Shown: positions 1 through 13,300 of the stretch, in pieces | How positions within the stretch are numbered: the first letter of the stretch is position 1 | How the letters are laid out: every line of letters begins with the position of its first letter | From: Antedon mediterranea | Taxonomy: Eukaryota > Echinodermata > Crinoidea > Comatulida > Antedonidae | DNA: 64,000 nucleotides | NCBI RefSeq assembly: GCF_964355755.1 | Contig: NC_092679.1 | Span: 8,310,001-8,374,000 of the forward strand | Direction of reading: 5' to 3' | Translations under genes and position numbers: made by a program | The notes under the pieces: generated by a model | What the model saw: the letters and a program-made list of their open reading frames with translations, nothing else | Database searches by the model: none | Told to the model about the DNA's origin: nothing

Positions 1-601
1 TTGCTTTGAAGTTTTCAGAATCATGATTACAAATGATAATCTTAAACCTAACCCAACAAATTGTTAATAGGGAAAAAACAAACTATACTTAAAACTACTA
101 CTATACTTAAAACAAAACTTTTATATAAAGAACCTGTTCACTGCAAACCGAGCATTTTATTTATCTTCGTCATCCAGTGTATTAACAATTTTGTGGGGGA
201 AAAACTCTTTTTTACAATGTGTAAAAAAAAACAGGAAATCCAATAAAATCAGGTCATGTGACTAAAAATTATTTAAATTTCTACGGTCATGAAATTTCTA
301 ACAATTGAAATTTTAGCTCTAGTAGTGGGTGCCATTTGGGATATGTATAATTATGTTACAATACAGCCATTGTGTATACAACATTTTTACTTTGCAGAAA
401 TTCTGTAGTTTTTAATTTTTTCTTAGAAGAGATTCTGTGGACAAAATTTTAACTTTGAAATAATTCTGTTGACAGAATGTTATCCCTGTAGAATGACACG
501 GGTCCAGAAGCATTTGAAACACTCCTCAAGTATTCAATTCTTTGAGTTAAGATAAGTCTTATTTTCTGATGTGTTGGTAAAGTTTTTTTATCATTTTTTA
601 G

Positions 602-949
602 GAATGTCAACTTTGCAGTCGTTGCCTGACAAATGAAGTTAGACAATTTCTATTTGAATCATTTTTGGAGCATTTACATCAACGACAGATGAAACGTGTA
701 TACCCTGAATCTCTCGTGAGTTATTGTTAGCAATTACATTTATTGTGCTTTATTTATTCTTTGAATTGTTTTGACTTCATGTGTCAGATTTTTAATAATA
801 ATAAATTCTAATTTTTTCAATTTACCTAGACTCAAGAAGAAAGTATAATGTATCAGGATAAGCTTGATAATGAACTTGCTTTAAATGACAGACTTCTAAG
901 GAAATGGTATCGTTCAAAGTGTCGTCAGGAACAATCATGGTGCTTCTAA
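602..949 (+). CDS. 3' end (last two coding exons) of an unidentified gene
   Basis: Two exons are visible: 602-715 (after a T-rich tract ending TTTTTTAG, before donor GTGAGT) and 830-949 (after TTTACCTAG, ending at a TAA stop). Exon lengths are 114 and 120 nt, both whole codons, so the frame runs through. The encoded tail is about 77 residues, mainly helical, rich in charged and aromatic residues, with motifs such as LCSRCLTNEV, LEHLHQRQMKRVYPE and LNDRLLRKWYRSKC, and it ends in SWCF. The two Cys of LCSRC could be half of a metal site, but no second half is visible. I do not recognise the family. The upstream part of the gene lies left of the window. Splice signals, open frame and the nearby poly(A) signal support a real gene end; the function is unknown. 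Confidence 0.62.
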
Positions 950-979
950 TGTTTGCACAATTTGATTTTAGAAAACATA

Positions 980-989
980 AATAAAATAA
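980..989 (+). terminator. polyadenylation signal of the upstream gene
   Basis: Two overlapping AATAAA hexamers lie about 30 nt after the TAA stop at 947-949, the usual arrangement for a short 3' UTR. Confidence 0.55.
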
Positions 990-2100
990 AGTAAATTCTC
1001 TTTATCAACAAAAGTTTTTTATTCAACATTTGAGTAAATGTTTTTTCGTCTTCAAGTTAATAATGGTAAAGAAATTAAAATACTATTTATTTATTCTTTC
1101 TTTTGACTGGATTGTATTTTCCAAAACGGTCCAGTTACAAGTTTAAAAGTAAAGAAAAATTGTGTATATATATATATATATACATATAATAATACAGAAA
1201 GATAAAGCATAGTAGGCCTAATTTAAAATATATATATACAGAACAGTTAAAAACAAAAGACATACATACAAAAAAAAATATTTTGACATCTTGAGTCAAT
1301 TTCGATTATTCAGCTAATTGGGAATAGGATTGTACAGAAGCTAATAAAATCAGAAATATGGACTTATTTTATGAAATAATAAACAACAACAAAATTGATG
1401 ATATTCAAAATAATTTTTGTAAATATTTTTAGATTTAAAAAATGTTGCAGTTAGGGAATGTGTATTTGGCAAACAATGTAAAACATATGTGGTTATGCCC
1501 ACAGACTTAAATAAGGTTGGAAGATATAGTATTTAAATGTTGTTAGGGTTATATTATGCCCACAGACTTAAACAAGGTTGAAAGATATAGTATTTAAATG
1601 TTGTTAGGGTTATGCCCACAGACTTTAACAAGGTTGAAAGATATAGTATTTAAATGTTGTTCATCCAAAATATAAAAAGTGAAAACTTTTGTAAAGTAGT
1701 GGTTTTTGCTTCTTTTTGAAATTTTTTGTATTATATATTATATAATAATTTATTTCTTTGATATGTTACCCATTTCTACTGTATAGTTTTAGTAGTTCAT
1801 TTTTTGCTAATACCAATTATGTCAACACATAGACTAACCAATGTGTAGAATATATATTTCCTACTCATGTTTTTTTTTAATGGAATTTTTCCATAAAATG
1901 TCAATGTAAAATGTATGGAAATTGTGCTTTTGTTTCTGCAGTCGACTCTCCCAATAACAGACTCTGAAAACTAGACACCCTCCCAATGGTAAACCCCTCC
2001 CAATACCATACTTGTTTGAGGTCCAAAAGGTCCCAAATTTCTTGTTACCATTAAAAAAAGCTTAGTTATCACCTTAATCAAATTTATGATTGTAGTAACT
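990..2100. other. intergenic, AT-rich, with small repeats
   Basis: No coding exon is seen. The stretch holds a TA dinucleotide run near 1163-1188 and a threefold repeat described separately. The rest is low-complexity AT-rich sequence. Confidence 0.5.
1492..1662. repeat. three-copy tandem repeat, ~55-62 bp unit
   Basis: Three head-to-tail copies of a unit containing TTATGCCCACAGACTT, then AAGATATAGTATTTAAATG. The middle copy has a small insertion. The unit is not recognised. Confidence 0.8.
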
Positions 2101-2160
2101 TAATCTAAAGTCATTTGATGATTAAAATTGGGAAATGCTGTATATATAATCTTAATCCTG

Positions 2161-2534
2161 TATCTATATATAAATCCAAAGGCAATTTACTGAAAAAAAA
2201 TGACAATGCTGTGGGTATCAGTGGCTGGATCTCAATAGAGATACAAAAAAAAAGCGAAAAGCTAAATCAAAACGATAAAGTAAACAGCCAGAAAAGTTAG
2301 CAGAGCTTTCGGGCAACACTAGCCCTTCATCAGTGCAAGTGTCATATCTATATATATATATATAAATCCAAAGGCAAATTACTGAAAAAAATGACAATGC
2401 TGTGGGTATCAGTGGCTGGATCTCAATGGAGATACAAAAATAAAAAGTGAAAAGCTAAATCAAAACGATAAAGTAAACAACCAGAAAAGTTAGCAGAGCT
2501 TTCGGGCAACACTAGCCCTTCATCAGTGCAAGTG
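2161..2534. repeat. two-copy direct repeat (~193 bp period) with hammerhead-like motif
   Basis: Two near-identical copies, each opening with a short TA run and ending in AGCCCTTCATCAGTGCAAGTG. On the minus strand each copy reads CTGATGA, a GGGC/GCCC stem-loop, then GAAA, at 2300-2334 and 2493-2527. That order is the conserved core of hammerhead ribozymes found in Penelope-like retroelements and retrozymes. A convincing stem I was not found, so catalytic status is uncertain. The tandem arrangement also fits such elements. Confidence 0.6.
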
Positions 2535-2959
2535 AGGGAATTTGGATAAAGTCATAGCATATGAGTATATATATATATATAATTTTTTTAAAATTTATTT
2601 TGTTAAATATTTTTATAGTGCAATTTTAAATAATACAATAATTAGTTTTTAGTGCATATCTGTATGAGAGTTGGAGAGGCACGCCTTTTGGCGATATATA
2701 GTCTTTGACAGCTTTTGTCTCTCCTCAATGCTCCACTTTCACGTTTTATGTTATGTTTGTATTGTCTTTACTGAAAATGAATAAAACACATTCAGAATAC
2801 CAGACATTTTGAAAAAACCAGACATATTTGGCCAGCCCAAAGGTGTCCAGTATTCAAGATTCAAATTTTATTGGTCCACCTTAAAATGGAAATTTGTTTT
2901 CTTGGCATAATTAAGACAATAAAACAACAAAGAAAAATACATAAAATTGCAAAAGGCAA

Positions 2960-3092
2960 TGTTAAAATACTATTAAAATGTTAAAATACTGTTAAAATGT
3001 TAAAATACTATTAAAATGTTAAAATACTGTTAAAATACTATTCAAAATGGAGATTGCAAAAGCGGCTTAGGCTCTGTAAAATACTGTTAAAA
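2960..3092. repeat. short tandem repeat TGTTAAAATACTATTAAAA
   Basis: About six imperfect 18-20 bp units alternating ACTATTAAAA and ACTGTTAAAA. Non-coding. Confidence 0.75.
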
Positions 3093-3860
3093 CAATTAAA
3101 ATTTAAATAAAAAATTACAACAAATATTTATCGACTAACGTTAGAATTGTACATTATTAATGCTATTGGGAGAGTTGACTGTATTTTAGTTTTAGTGGGG
3201 ATTTTTTTTTTATTTTTGTGATATTAATACCCTGCTTGTAATGATTCCAGACCTGCCAACTCGCCTGATTTTGTTGATCTCACTCAATTTTACAGATTTT
3301 ATCATAATTTTATGAGTAAATTTGATTGATATTAATTGTTATTATTGTGTAATAACCTTGCGACAAAGTAAACAAAAAACCATTTAGAAATATTTTTTTA
3401 ATTTGTATAACCTAAGGGTTGGCAGGTCTGTGATTCAGTAGATAGGTTTGTATGTATCAACATGTACTAGCAGCCTAGTCAGTAGATTGCTCAATCATTG
3501 AATTGATTTTTAATAAATAACTAGAGGTCAAAACATCAAAGTTGTAATTTATCTGACTGTTTAGTTGTGGAGTTTGATCATTGCCAGATATAATTCAGTG
3601 GCATATAGAACTATAGTCAACACATGCATGTGAAAGTTGGGAAATTGAATGCAGTTTAAAACTACAACAAAATGTTTAATATAATATCCTTTATAGTATC
3701 CGATTAGATAACAGTGACTGACTGGTATGGAATTTGGAAAAGCAATAAAATCATTTGACAAAGTTGCCTACTGAATTACACAACTTTTCACATATCAGCT
3801 ATCTTGCAATTCTTTATAATAGAAAATATAAATTAAGGTTGAATCGAATAAAGAAGACTT
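3093..3860. other. intergenic, nothing recognised
   Basis: No splice-bounded open frame or repeat family was recognised. A 66-codon open frame on the minus strand has no support. Confidence 0.4.
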
Positions 3861-4195
3861 ACAAGGACATGTAGACACTAACACAATAACAAACCATTCT
3901 GCCATAAACAGACAAAAATGGAAACAAATTGTGGAAACTGTAATGTCGGAAAACGTTAAGAAGAGAGAATGAATTATTCATGATTTCTGCCTTAATTGGA
4001 TAGGAAAAAAAATAATGCGGCCGGTTGACCGTCACAAAAAGTTGTATACGTCCTGGCGGCGCCCTACCACATGGAGAATATTAACTGTAATATATTCTTT
4101 GGTATAGCCAATATACACTCCCCCTCACCACACCACCACAAAACTGTACACGTGTGTGTGTATAGGCCTATTGTTGGTGAATATTTCCATCCATA
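3861..4195 (+). promoter_or_regulatory. probable promoter and 5' UTR of the LRPPRC-like gene
   Basis: This stretch precedes the exon 1 ATG at 4196. It is more CpG-rich than its surroundings (GCGGCCGG near 4017, GGCGGCGCC near 4055), as expected of a housekeeping promoter. No TATA box is placed with confidence and the start site cannot be fixed from sequence alone. Confidence 0.4.
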
Positions 4196-4365
4196 ATGGC
4201 CGGGTTTTTACGTAAATCATGTTTGAAGGTGCATCCGTTATTGCTGCAATCTTTAGAGTTTACTATCGCGAATGGTCATCGGCGAAATGTGTTACTTCAG
4301 GCTGATGTAGGCCTAGGCCTACTACAAGTCAAGCAGCACAGACTAGGCCTACATATTCCAACATG
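4196..4365 (+). CDS. LRPPRC: LRPPRC-like exon 1 (start and mitochondrial presequence)
   Basis: ATG at 4196 opens a frame beginning [20 protein letters not shown], with Arg and Lys, many Leu and only one acidic residue early on, as in matrix-targeting peptides. It ends at a strong donor GTAAGT (4366) after two bases (TG) of a split codon. Exon 2 begins with the single base G that completes TGG. The phase match, targeting character and CpG-rich upstream sequence support this as the first coding exon. No transcript evidence is available; this is the least conserved exon. Confidence 0.72.
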
Positions 4366-7300
4366 GTAAGTATGGAGGTCACAGTGCATTTCGGCCGCCA
4401 ATCATTTATTTCGGCCGCGGGTTACGACCAAATTCATGAAACTCCAAAAAGGACAAAATATGACATAATCATTTCGGCCGCCTGTAACTGTATACTGTAG
4501 AGTGAAAAAGGTATCAATCGAGCAATGGGTTAAATACATGTTTTTTGCCGTTTGTATTATTTTATAGATTTAAAATTATATTATTTTACCGTCTGAATAT
4601 TTAGGTCAAATTGAATATTTTATTTTTTATTTACAGGTTTTATAAAAAGACGAAATTGTGCTTCAGTAAATTGGTTATTATATTAATGGGCCTAGGCCTA
4701 CATATATATGTTGTGCGCGATTTGAACGATTTGCGCAATTTAAAATTGCGCAAAGAATTCTTGCGCAATTTGAAATTGTGCAGGGATTTTCTTGCGCAAT
4801 ATTAAATTGCGCAATCAACTTCCGCAATGTGAAATTGCGCAAGAAAATCCTTGCGCAATTTCAAATTGCGCTGCACAATTTGTAAATTGCGCAAGATAGT
4901 TCTTGCGCAATATGACACCTTTGCGCAATTTGAAAACGAACTGTTTGTTATTTTTGTTATTGTACTCATTTGTTGTTGAGAATGGTACCGCAGGGCATCA
5001 CGTATGCAAAACCCAGGAGAGAAACAAATCGCTCTCCTCAAATCACCGAGGAGAGCAATTCGCTCTCCTTGCAAACATTTTAAATCGCTCTCCTCAAATG
5101 TTTATGTAAATATGTAAAAAAATTACAATGTTTGAATTTGACCACAAAAGTTAAATTCTATTGGTTTTGCTACCAAAAAAATTTTATTAGCGTACGCTGC
5201 TGCTATAATCTATTATATTATAATCTATAAATCTTTTATTAATAAATAATATTGTATGAGATTTATCTATATATAAATTTACCTAAGGGCAAAATTCGGT
5301 AAATCGCGCGTTATTTCTAGAATGTTTACTCGATGGTATATAAAGTGAGTTCGTACTTTCGGTACTGATTTTAACCGCCTGATGTAACCCTGTTTACTAA
5401 TTAAATTGAGTTCGATAATTAGTTATTGACGATTAAAACGAATTTAGGTTCAACGATTTCCCCAAATAGGGGTGTTTTTCGATCGTTGTATACACTGTCT
5501 AATGGATGTCCGTCTTGAAAAATACCCGCAGACGATAATACGAGGATGCTTCGCATTTTCCTATCTCCTCCTACGATAATTGTTTTTACTGGCTGAAAAC
5601 CGGTTGAACAGCTCGAGTACAGCATCATAATGTTGAAGACAGGCCGATTTTCTTTAAAAAAATACTATTTTGATAGATTTAGGGCCTAATATACGTTTAT
5701 ACAAATGTATTGATTTGCGATGAATGGAACATTCCAATCTCTGTTCCACAAGTGTCTATTCCCTCAGGCGTCGTAAAGGCAAGTACTGTATACTCATAAC
5801 AGAAATTCGATCCATTTATTTTTTCAATCTGTTCTGCAGAGGTTGGATATAATTTTTTTTTTAAACGGATAAAGAGCTAGCGTTTTCACTCGCCGTATAT
5901 TATGTATAAATCTTTATTATTGCAGTTAAACCACCCACATCATCACCCTTCCCTCACTGGCATGAGTAGCGTTGTAAAGCCAGTAGAGGATAGGCCTACG
6001 GTGCATCACATGCCCTAAACGCAGAACAACTTTGGTGGGTAGGGTAGGAACCAACTTAAATATGAATTGGCTCTAAGAAACAATTGAAAACCATTAGGCC
6101 TACTAATTAAGTTGAGTTAGATAATTTAATATTTATTGACGATTAAATCGAATTTATGATTTGCCACGAATAGAGGTACGTGGTTTTCACAAATTGTTTT
6201 ACATTATATAAACATATACACGTCGTAGTGATGTATCGTTACATGTACTGTACTATTTCAATCGACTAGGACGGTGATAGTTTCAACAAAGTATTACATC
6301 GCAATGTTTTACTGTGTTTAGTGGTATATTATTTGTAAAACATGAAAACAATTAATATTTCGTTACTACATGGATAAAGAATATATTTAAAAATTGTTCC
6401 TCTTTGCACCCATCCTCTTTCCTATCCCTCAACCCTAATGTTACATACAAAACACAAATTAAGTTTGTTTAAATTTGACTTAAACAATTGGTCTCATTTT
6501 GTGACAAGTTTCTCTTTCGGAAGTAATTCCCAGGGTGCTAATTTTAGTTCAGTACATAAATCAGTGTCTAGCCTATTTATTCGTTCCTGTAAACGACATG
6601 TATTATTGTCCTGCGGTACGTACATTTGAAATCGCCATTTTTTTAACGCTGAAATTATTATGTATCCGAGAACCATCTGTGGGCACGACCTAGATGGTAC
6701 GCGAGCGAAGCGAGCGTACCATCTAGTATTACAAATTTATGAATAATAAAACAACTGAGGCAATTTTGACTAATGTTTATTAATATTTACAAACGTGTCT
6801 TTAGCGTAATTTCTAGTTGATTTTCGTATCGCTCTTCCATCATATCGGGAGATTACACACGTCACGTGTATACAAAAGTTGTACGTCCGGTCGGCCTCGT
6901 GTTTTATTAGTAGACTAGATAGCTAGCTAGCTAGACTCTGTTGTTGTTTACTTTGCTTCGTCGTCGTCGTCGAGTATCACTCCGCCGCCTTCTCGAGCTT
7001 TTATAATTTATGATGTCGCGATCATCATCAGGCAGGGGTGGCGGTTAACCTCTAATTATATTTATATGTCGTGGATTATAAAAGTAACAACAACAGGTAT
7101 CTTGGCATGCCCAGGGCTGAAAATTAACCTTTAAACCATAGTGGCCAGCAGGGCCAGTTGAAGTTGAAGGATGGTCGCCCTTATTAAAAATGGCTGCCCC
7201 TTATTTATTTTTTGTATGCTGATGTCACACGCAGCGTTGCCAGCGATAAAATTTAAATTATGCCGTATCCTGTCTCAAATAATGCCAGATTGGGAAAAAT

Positions 7301-10300
7301 AATGCCAGATCCCCAAAATGTGGTCCTAAACAGCGCCACCAACGGTTGTATGTCTAATAAACGTTTGTAAAACCCCAACTGACACAAAATAGGGCCTAAA
7401 TTGTATCCCTATGTCGTTCAAAAATTGTATTTTTAGTTTTGTGAGTAATAACTAATAATTCTAAAAATATCTGGGGTGCGAGAATGGTAATTGCAAATGA
7501 CACAAACCCCCCCCCCCCCCCAAAAAAAAAAACCTGTTACAGCCATGGAAATTTAGAATTTTTGAGCTGAATATGAGAGCTGCTCGATATTTGCACTTAA
7601 TTTCAAATATGAAAGGATCTTAGCCCACGTCACCATAATTAGAAAATGGCAATTATAATTTAAAATAGGAAATTAAAATATATATTAAGTGTCTCCAGGA
7701 CCTCAGCTCCACCATGGCTGTTGCTGAGGTAAGAAAATTTGGAAAAATAGAGCTGCTCAATGGGCGGAAATGGCACTTAATTTCAAATATGAAATAAAAA
7801 TATATTTATTAGTACCTCCAGGATCTTAGCCCATCATAGTTTTGAAAATGGTAATTATAATTTAAAATAGAAAATAAAAATATATATTAAGTGTCTCCAT
7901 GACCTCAGCCCCACAATGGTTGGGGCTGAGGTAAAAAAAAATGGAAAAATAGAGCTGCTCGATGGGCGGAAATGGCACTTAATTTTAAATAAAAATTACC
8001 TCGCCCACATGGTCACTACTGGGGCTGAGAGGTGAAGAACATTTGGAAAAATAGGGTTGCTACGACGATGCAAATGGAACATAATTTGAAATATGGAAAA
8101 CAAATTCTCCTAGAAGAAATTCTTTTTAAAATTAGAGCTTCTAATTAGTTACTGGAAATTGCCATTTCAAGGGTTGGGGTAGGGGTGCGGCCACTTATAA
8201 TTATGAACTGAAACAACAAAACCCCTTTCATAATGTTTTCGTTCAATTGTCTCTATATCTGGGGATCCAATAACCTGCATGGTCTCTGAAATAGAGCAAC
8301 ATAATTGGCCAATAGCTAGCCTCTTCGGATTTGTTGTGCTGCCTATATCGCACACACGGTAGTTTTCGAGCAGCCTTCCTATCCGAAGAGTCTATTTAAG
8401 TCCGAAACAAAAGGATGGAAGAACTATTGTACGGAAAACCCGAACAGATCTGTTTTGTACGATATGATATTGTGTAAGGTGATGATATGTATTAAATTGC
8501 AAGATTAACAAAATATTTTATTTTTGTTCTGTGGTATATTATTTTTTTGGTTGTTCAAAAAACACAAAATTATGCCAGATTATGCTAAAAACGGCTAAAT
8601 AATGCCGCGGCATTATGCCAGATGCCGTGGGCCTCTAAATAATGCCAAAAAGCATAATAATGCCAGAAATGGCAACTATGGTCACACGTCAGCACGTGTT
8701 TTGAGGAGGATTTGAGTGACCAAAATTGGTTAGAACTTTCTAAGAAATAATCCATCGTCAAAATGACATAATTAAAGCAACCAGCAACTAAGCTTTTTTA
8801 AATAATAAACATTATATTTAGGCCTCCTATATTAATGTTTCCTTTTAAAATTAAATATATTTTATTAACTCGTTCCATAAAAACATAAAGGGAAAAATTA
8901 TTGGTTGGGACATGATCTTCCTGTAAAGGAGGTGTTTCTATGACACCGTACTGGTTGCACTATGAGGCGATGAAGTAAACTCGCCCTTGAATAATGCGCG
9001 CAGGCAGGGGAATCCCCTTTGTTGGTACCTCGCACTGTGAGATGGAGCGCGATGAATTGCTCTCCTTTTCGAAGGTTGTTGATTGCGATCGCGCTCGCGA
9101 TCCTTAAAATCGAGGGACTGCCATTAGGCTTGTAGCTTTATAACTTAGCTTATATATTATTAGCCTAGGCCTATTAGATTGGTTTTAACTTTTAAAAATC
9201 CACGTGTTTTTAAGCCTCTTGACAGAAAAATCAACACTGTCAAAAGCTAGGCTCTATTTTGAAAATTAAGGAGCGTGATAAATTGCTCTCCTCGAAGCCT
9301 GTTGAGGAGCGCGGAGGAGCGCGGTCGCGCAGGCGCTCCTTATAAATGATGCCCTGGTACCGAGAGGTCGATCTTTTTTGTCATTAAATTTAATTTTTAA
9401 GTTAAATAGTAAACGTCTAATAATTCGTAATAATTATTGTTTCTAAAAAAAATCCAGTCGTGATTAGTCTTATTAATCGTCATTAGTACTGATATTTGAA
9501 TTGAAATTATTATCTATTGGTATTTATTTATGCCTTCTCCTCATATTATGTGTGAATATGGTATTTTATAGAACCATTGGGAATTCGAGATTTTTTTTAT
9601 TTGGGAGGGAGGCTCCCGGGAGGGTAAGGAAATGCGATATTATCTTCAATTTTGAATCATTCTTCTTTAGAAATTACTAAAAAAATATGGGTGTGCATGA
9701 TTTCACAATCTGTCGAAAAACCTTGCGCAATTTGCAGATTACTTGCGCAATTTAATACGTTGCTTGCGCAATTTGAAACACATGTTTCAATTCAAATTGC
9801 GCAAGGAATTGATTTGCGCAATTTGAAATTGCGCAAGAAAATGCTTGCGCAATTTCAAATTGCGCAAATCGTTCAAATCGCGCATAACATTAGGTATCCC
9901 AATGAAAAAATTCAGATTAATTTTTTTACATTTTCTTTCAGTTAACCATAAAGAACTTAATGTAATTAGCATTTTGCAATTTAAATGATTGAAATCCGAT
10001 TACCCGTTCTAAAGTTATGGTTATTTAAAGTGGTAAAAAAATATACGATTTTTTGCCTAAAAATGGTGTTTTTTGCAGTTGAAATTGGAAGCATTTTTAA
10101 AAGGTTATAACTTTTACAATAATTAGTTAAAAGTTTTGAATTTTGTTAAACCTATAGATATCACAGAGTTGTACAACTCTATTTTTTTTGGAGCCTCAAC
10201 GAAACCTATTTTTTAAATTATTGGTCCGCAAAGTGGTAGGAAAGCATTTAACGCCCATTTTTGCTGGAATTCCTTAAAAAATGAAAAAACTGCAATTTTT

Positions 10301-13300
10301 CAATGATCTGTAACTTTTGAACTACTGTACTAATTCATTTAATTTTTTTTGTACTTGTTAGAATGTAGTGTATATTTCATTAATAAATATATTTTAGATG
10401 AGTATATGAAAAAAAAAAATTTTTTTAATGGTGAAATTTAAAATTATAAAAAAAAAAAAAGGAAAAGTATGTTAAAAACGATGTGTACTGTTTCCTTTCT
10501 TTTACACTAATTTTCGGTAAGTATAATTATTAGAATATTTTAATATACTTTATATTTATAATTTCAATCATAAATACTATTATATATAACTTTTGAATAC
10601 GTAAAACAAGATTTTAGGCCCATATGATTATGACACCAAATCTATGCCGGGCTGCTAAGTAAGATATGCTCTTTTAAGGCAAACGCACAATATGGGTCAA
10701 AATAAACTCATTTAAAATAATCAATGTTAATTAAAACAATTAATTGTTTACCTGAATAGTATATATAACATTATAAAAATTGTTTTCTTTTCGTATTATT
10801 ACGTTATTAAATTGAAATACGGAGCTAAAGTTTAGGCCAAGTCACGGCTTACTCGCGATCAGTAGTCGCTCCCGTTAAAGTATTTCGGTCGCAGTTAATG
10901 ACTTTCGGCCGCCGTATACAGAGTCAAATGTAACGTTGGTAAATTAGCTTAATAAATTTCCTCGGTACATTTTAACCTAACGCATTTGCATTGTATACTT
11001 GCATAATAAATCTTCCGCACATTACATCAATTTTAAGTTGTTAAATTAATGTGTAAAACCAGATATTCTACGACGGAAAAGGACATGTCAATCTCCGACA
11101 TCGCTGCTGTCACACATCTCGCGTCGAGCCGGTCGAACTCGAGCGAGGAAAACTAAACAACGTGTTCAAAATATGGAACGTACCATTCGCTGATAGGGTG
11201 CATTAATGTATTTAACGGAAAACGCCACAACAAACACGCGCGTATTTTAGAGTACAATATTTTACTCACTACAATATTCACCGGATTATAATGGTTGGAT
11301 CTTTAAAATTTTGAACGGGATTTACGCCTCATGCACCATTTTAAAATGTAGTTCGCACAATTACCATGCACAATACGTTTGTAAACTATGTTTTATCGAT
11401 TTCAATGTAGATTTAGCTATAATTTAATACCAAAATCCATAATATTTTTCCATAAACGGTGAATCAAAATTGGATTTTTGTCACAAAAATTGACTTTTCA
11501 TTACGAAAAACCTATTTATAGAAGACGATTTTCGTATCAAATTAAAGCTTATTTAAAGCCTGATAACATACAACAAAAATTAATCCGCTAGCTCCAATGG
11601 TAATCGTGCGATCGTGTTTTGAAAACTGATGGGGATTTTCCGATGAGGTTTTCAACGCGCGGAAATCGGCCCGACGGGATTTTAGAACCGTTTTAAAATC
11701 GCATTTTCTCGGCAACTAATTCATTAATTTTAATTATAAACACACTTATACATAGATTAAAACAAGTACTTTCAAACAATATAAATTTTGTAAGTATTAA
11801 TTAAGATTGAATACGATTTATTTAACATCAAAGTCATACTACTTTTTCGAATTTCGTCAATATTTCAAAAGTGATACCCCTCTGTGCGCTTTCATTGGGA
11901 TACCTAATAACATATATATTTATATAGGTGTTTCGCACTTTTCGCGTTTGGTCTTTCCTTTCCCCCTTTTATAATTGTTTTGTCTTCTTTGTAATGTATA
12001 TGGCAGAAAATTGATTGAATAAAATATACATTGTTACAATTGGTCTATTTTGCATTTTAACCCCTTATTTATATTTCGAAAACGGTTCCTATCCTGATTG
12101 AAAATTCTGGTCTCGAAAAGTTTGGTGGCAATTTGTCCCCTTTCAGGTGGTAATCCGATTTGCAGAGAAAAATAATCAGTGACCTTTCGCCAGTTTTGCG
12201 ACTAATAACAGTTGTTTTTTTAAATTTCAGGAATAATTTATCCTGTACAACTACAGCTTACTGTCAGCAGTTTTTAACAAGATCTAGTTCTACCCAAAAA
12301 ACAGAGAATGAGTTTCGTCGAATTCTAAAACGATTAGATGATGCTGTTCGAGCCACGGGCAGAATAACACACAACCAACTCATGGCAGTGTTTTCCCAAG
12401 TCTGTGATATGAGTAAGTTAAAATAGATATTTTATGAAAAGGTCGTCAAGTTCAATATTGAATATCAAAATATGGCAGGCTATAGGTGCTAGAAATTTGT
12501 CAAGATTGCCTACAAAAAGAACAATTTATAATTTTAAACTTACGACACAAATAGTAATTGTATTTTCAGGAATAGCCACTCCATAGTCTCTTTGCTTTTA
12601 TCCTTTAGGCGTTGTGTCCAAATGTTTTTCAAGCGAACAAACCGTGTCAAACGGTCACTGGTTTGATAGTTTGTAAATTAGTGACTAGCTCTCTGTCTGT
12701 CAATATGGCCGCTTCAATAAGATTTCTTTTAACCAGATCTTAACTCTAAACTCCAAACCACTATGTAAATTTAATGGAAGCTCTAAATTTTTTTATTTTT
12801 TTTTTCAGAAGTGGCAACACCAAATCAAGCATTGTTGCTGGTCAGAAGCTGTGGATCATTATTACCGGAAATAACACATGAGAAACGATCAAAACTAGTA
12901 CATGAGATATGGGACAGACTATCTCAACTTGGTATTTTATTTTATTGTATTATTGTTGGCAATCAGCAATGATTCAGACATAAATGCTGGCGGCCAAGCA
13001 CTGAACATCGCGATTTCCCTGTGTGATAAATAGTGTGACTGTGATGAATAATGTGATTTCAATGAGCAGTCCTGTAAAAATTTAAATATTTTTTGTAATT
13101 TTAAACGTAGTTTTTATTTAATCATTGAATGCCAAAAATGGCAGGAAAGGTCATTTTTTAAACTGGACGGTACGCTCGCTTCGCTCGCGTACCATCTAGG
13201 TCGTGCCCACAGATGGTTCTCGAATACACAGTAATTTCAGTGTAACAAAACTGGCGATTTCAAATGTACTATTATATAATACATTGCCGTTTACAGAAAC

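Noticed and set aside
4611-5109. Open frames with repeated RNLKLRK
   Set aside because: They are translations of the palindromic TTGCGCAA array; equivalent frames exist on both strands and in the second array.
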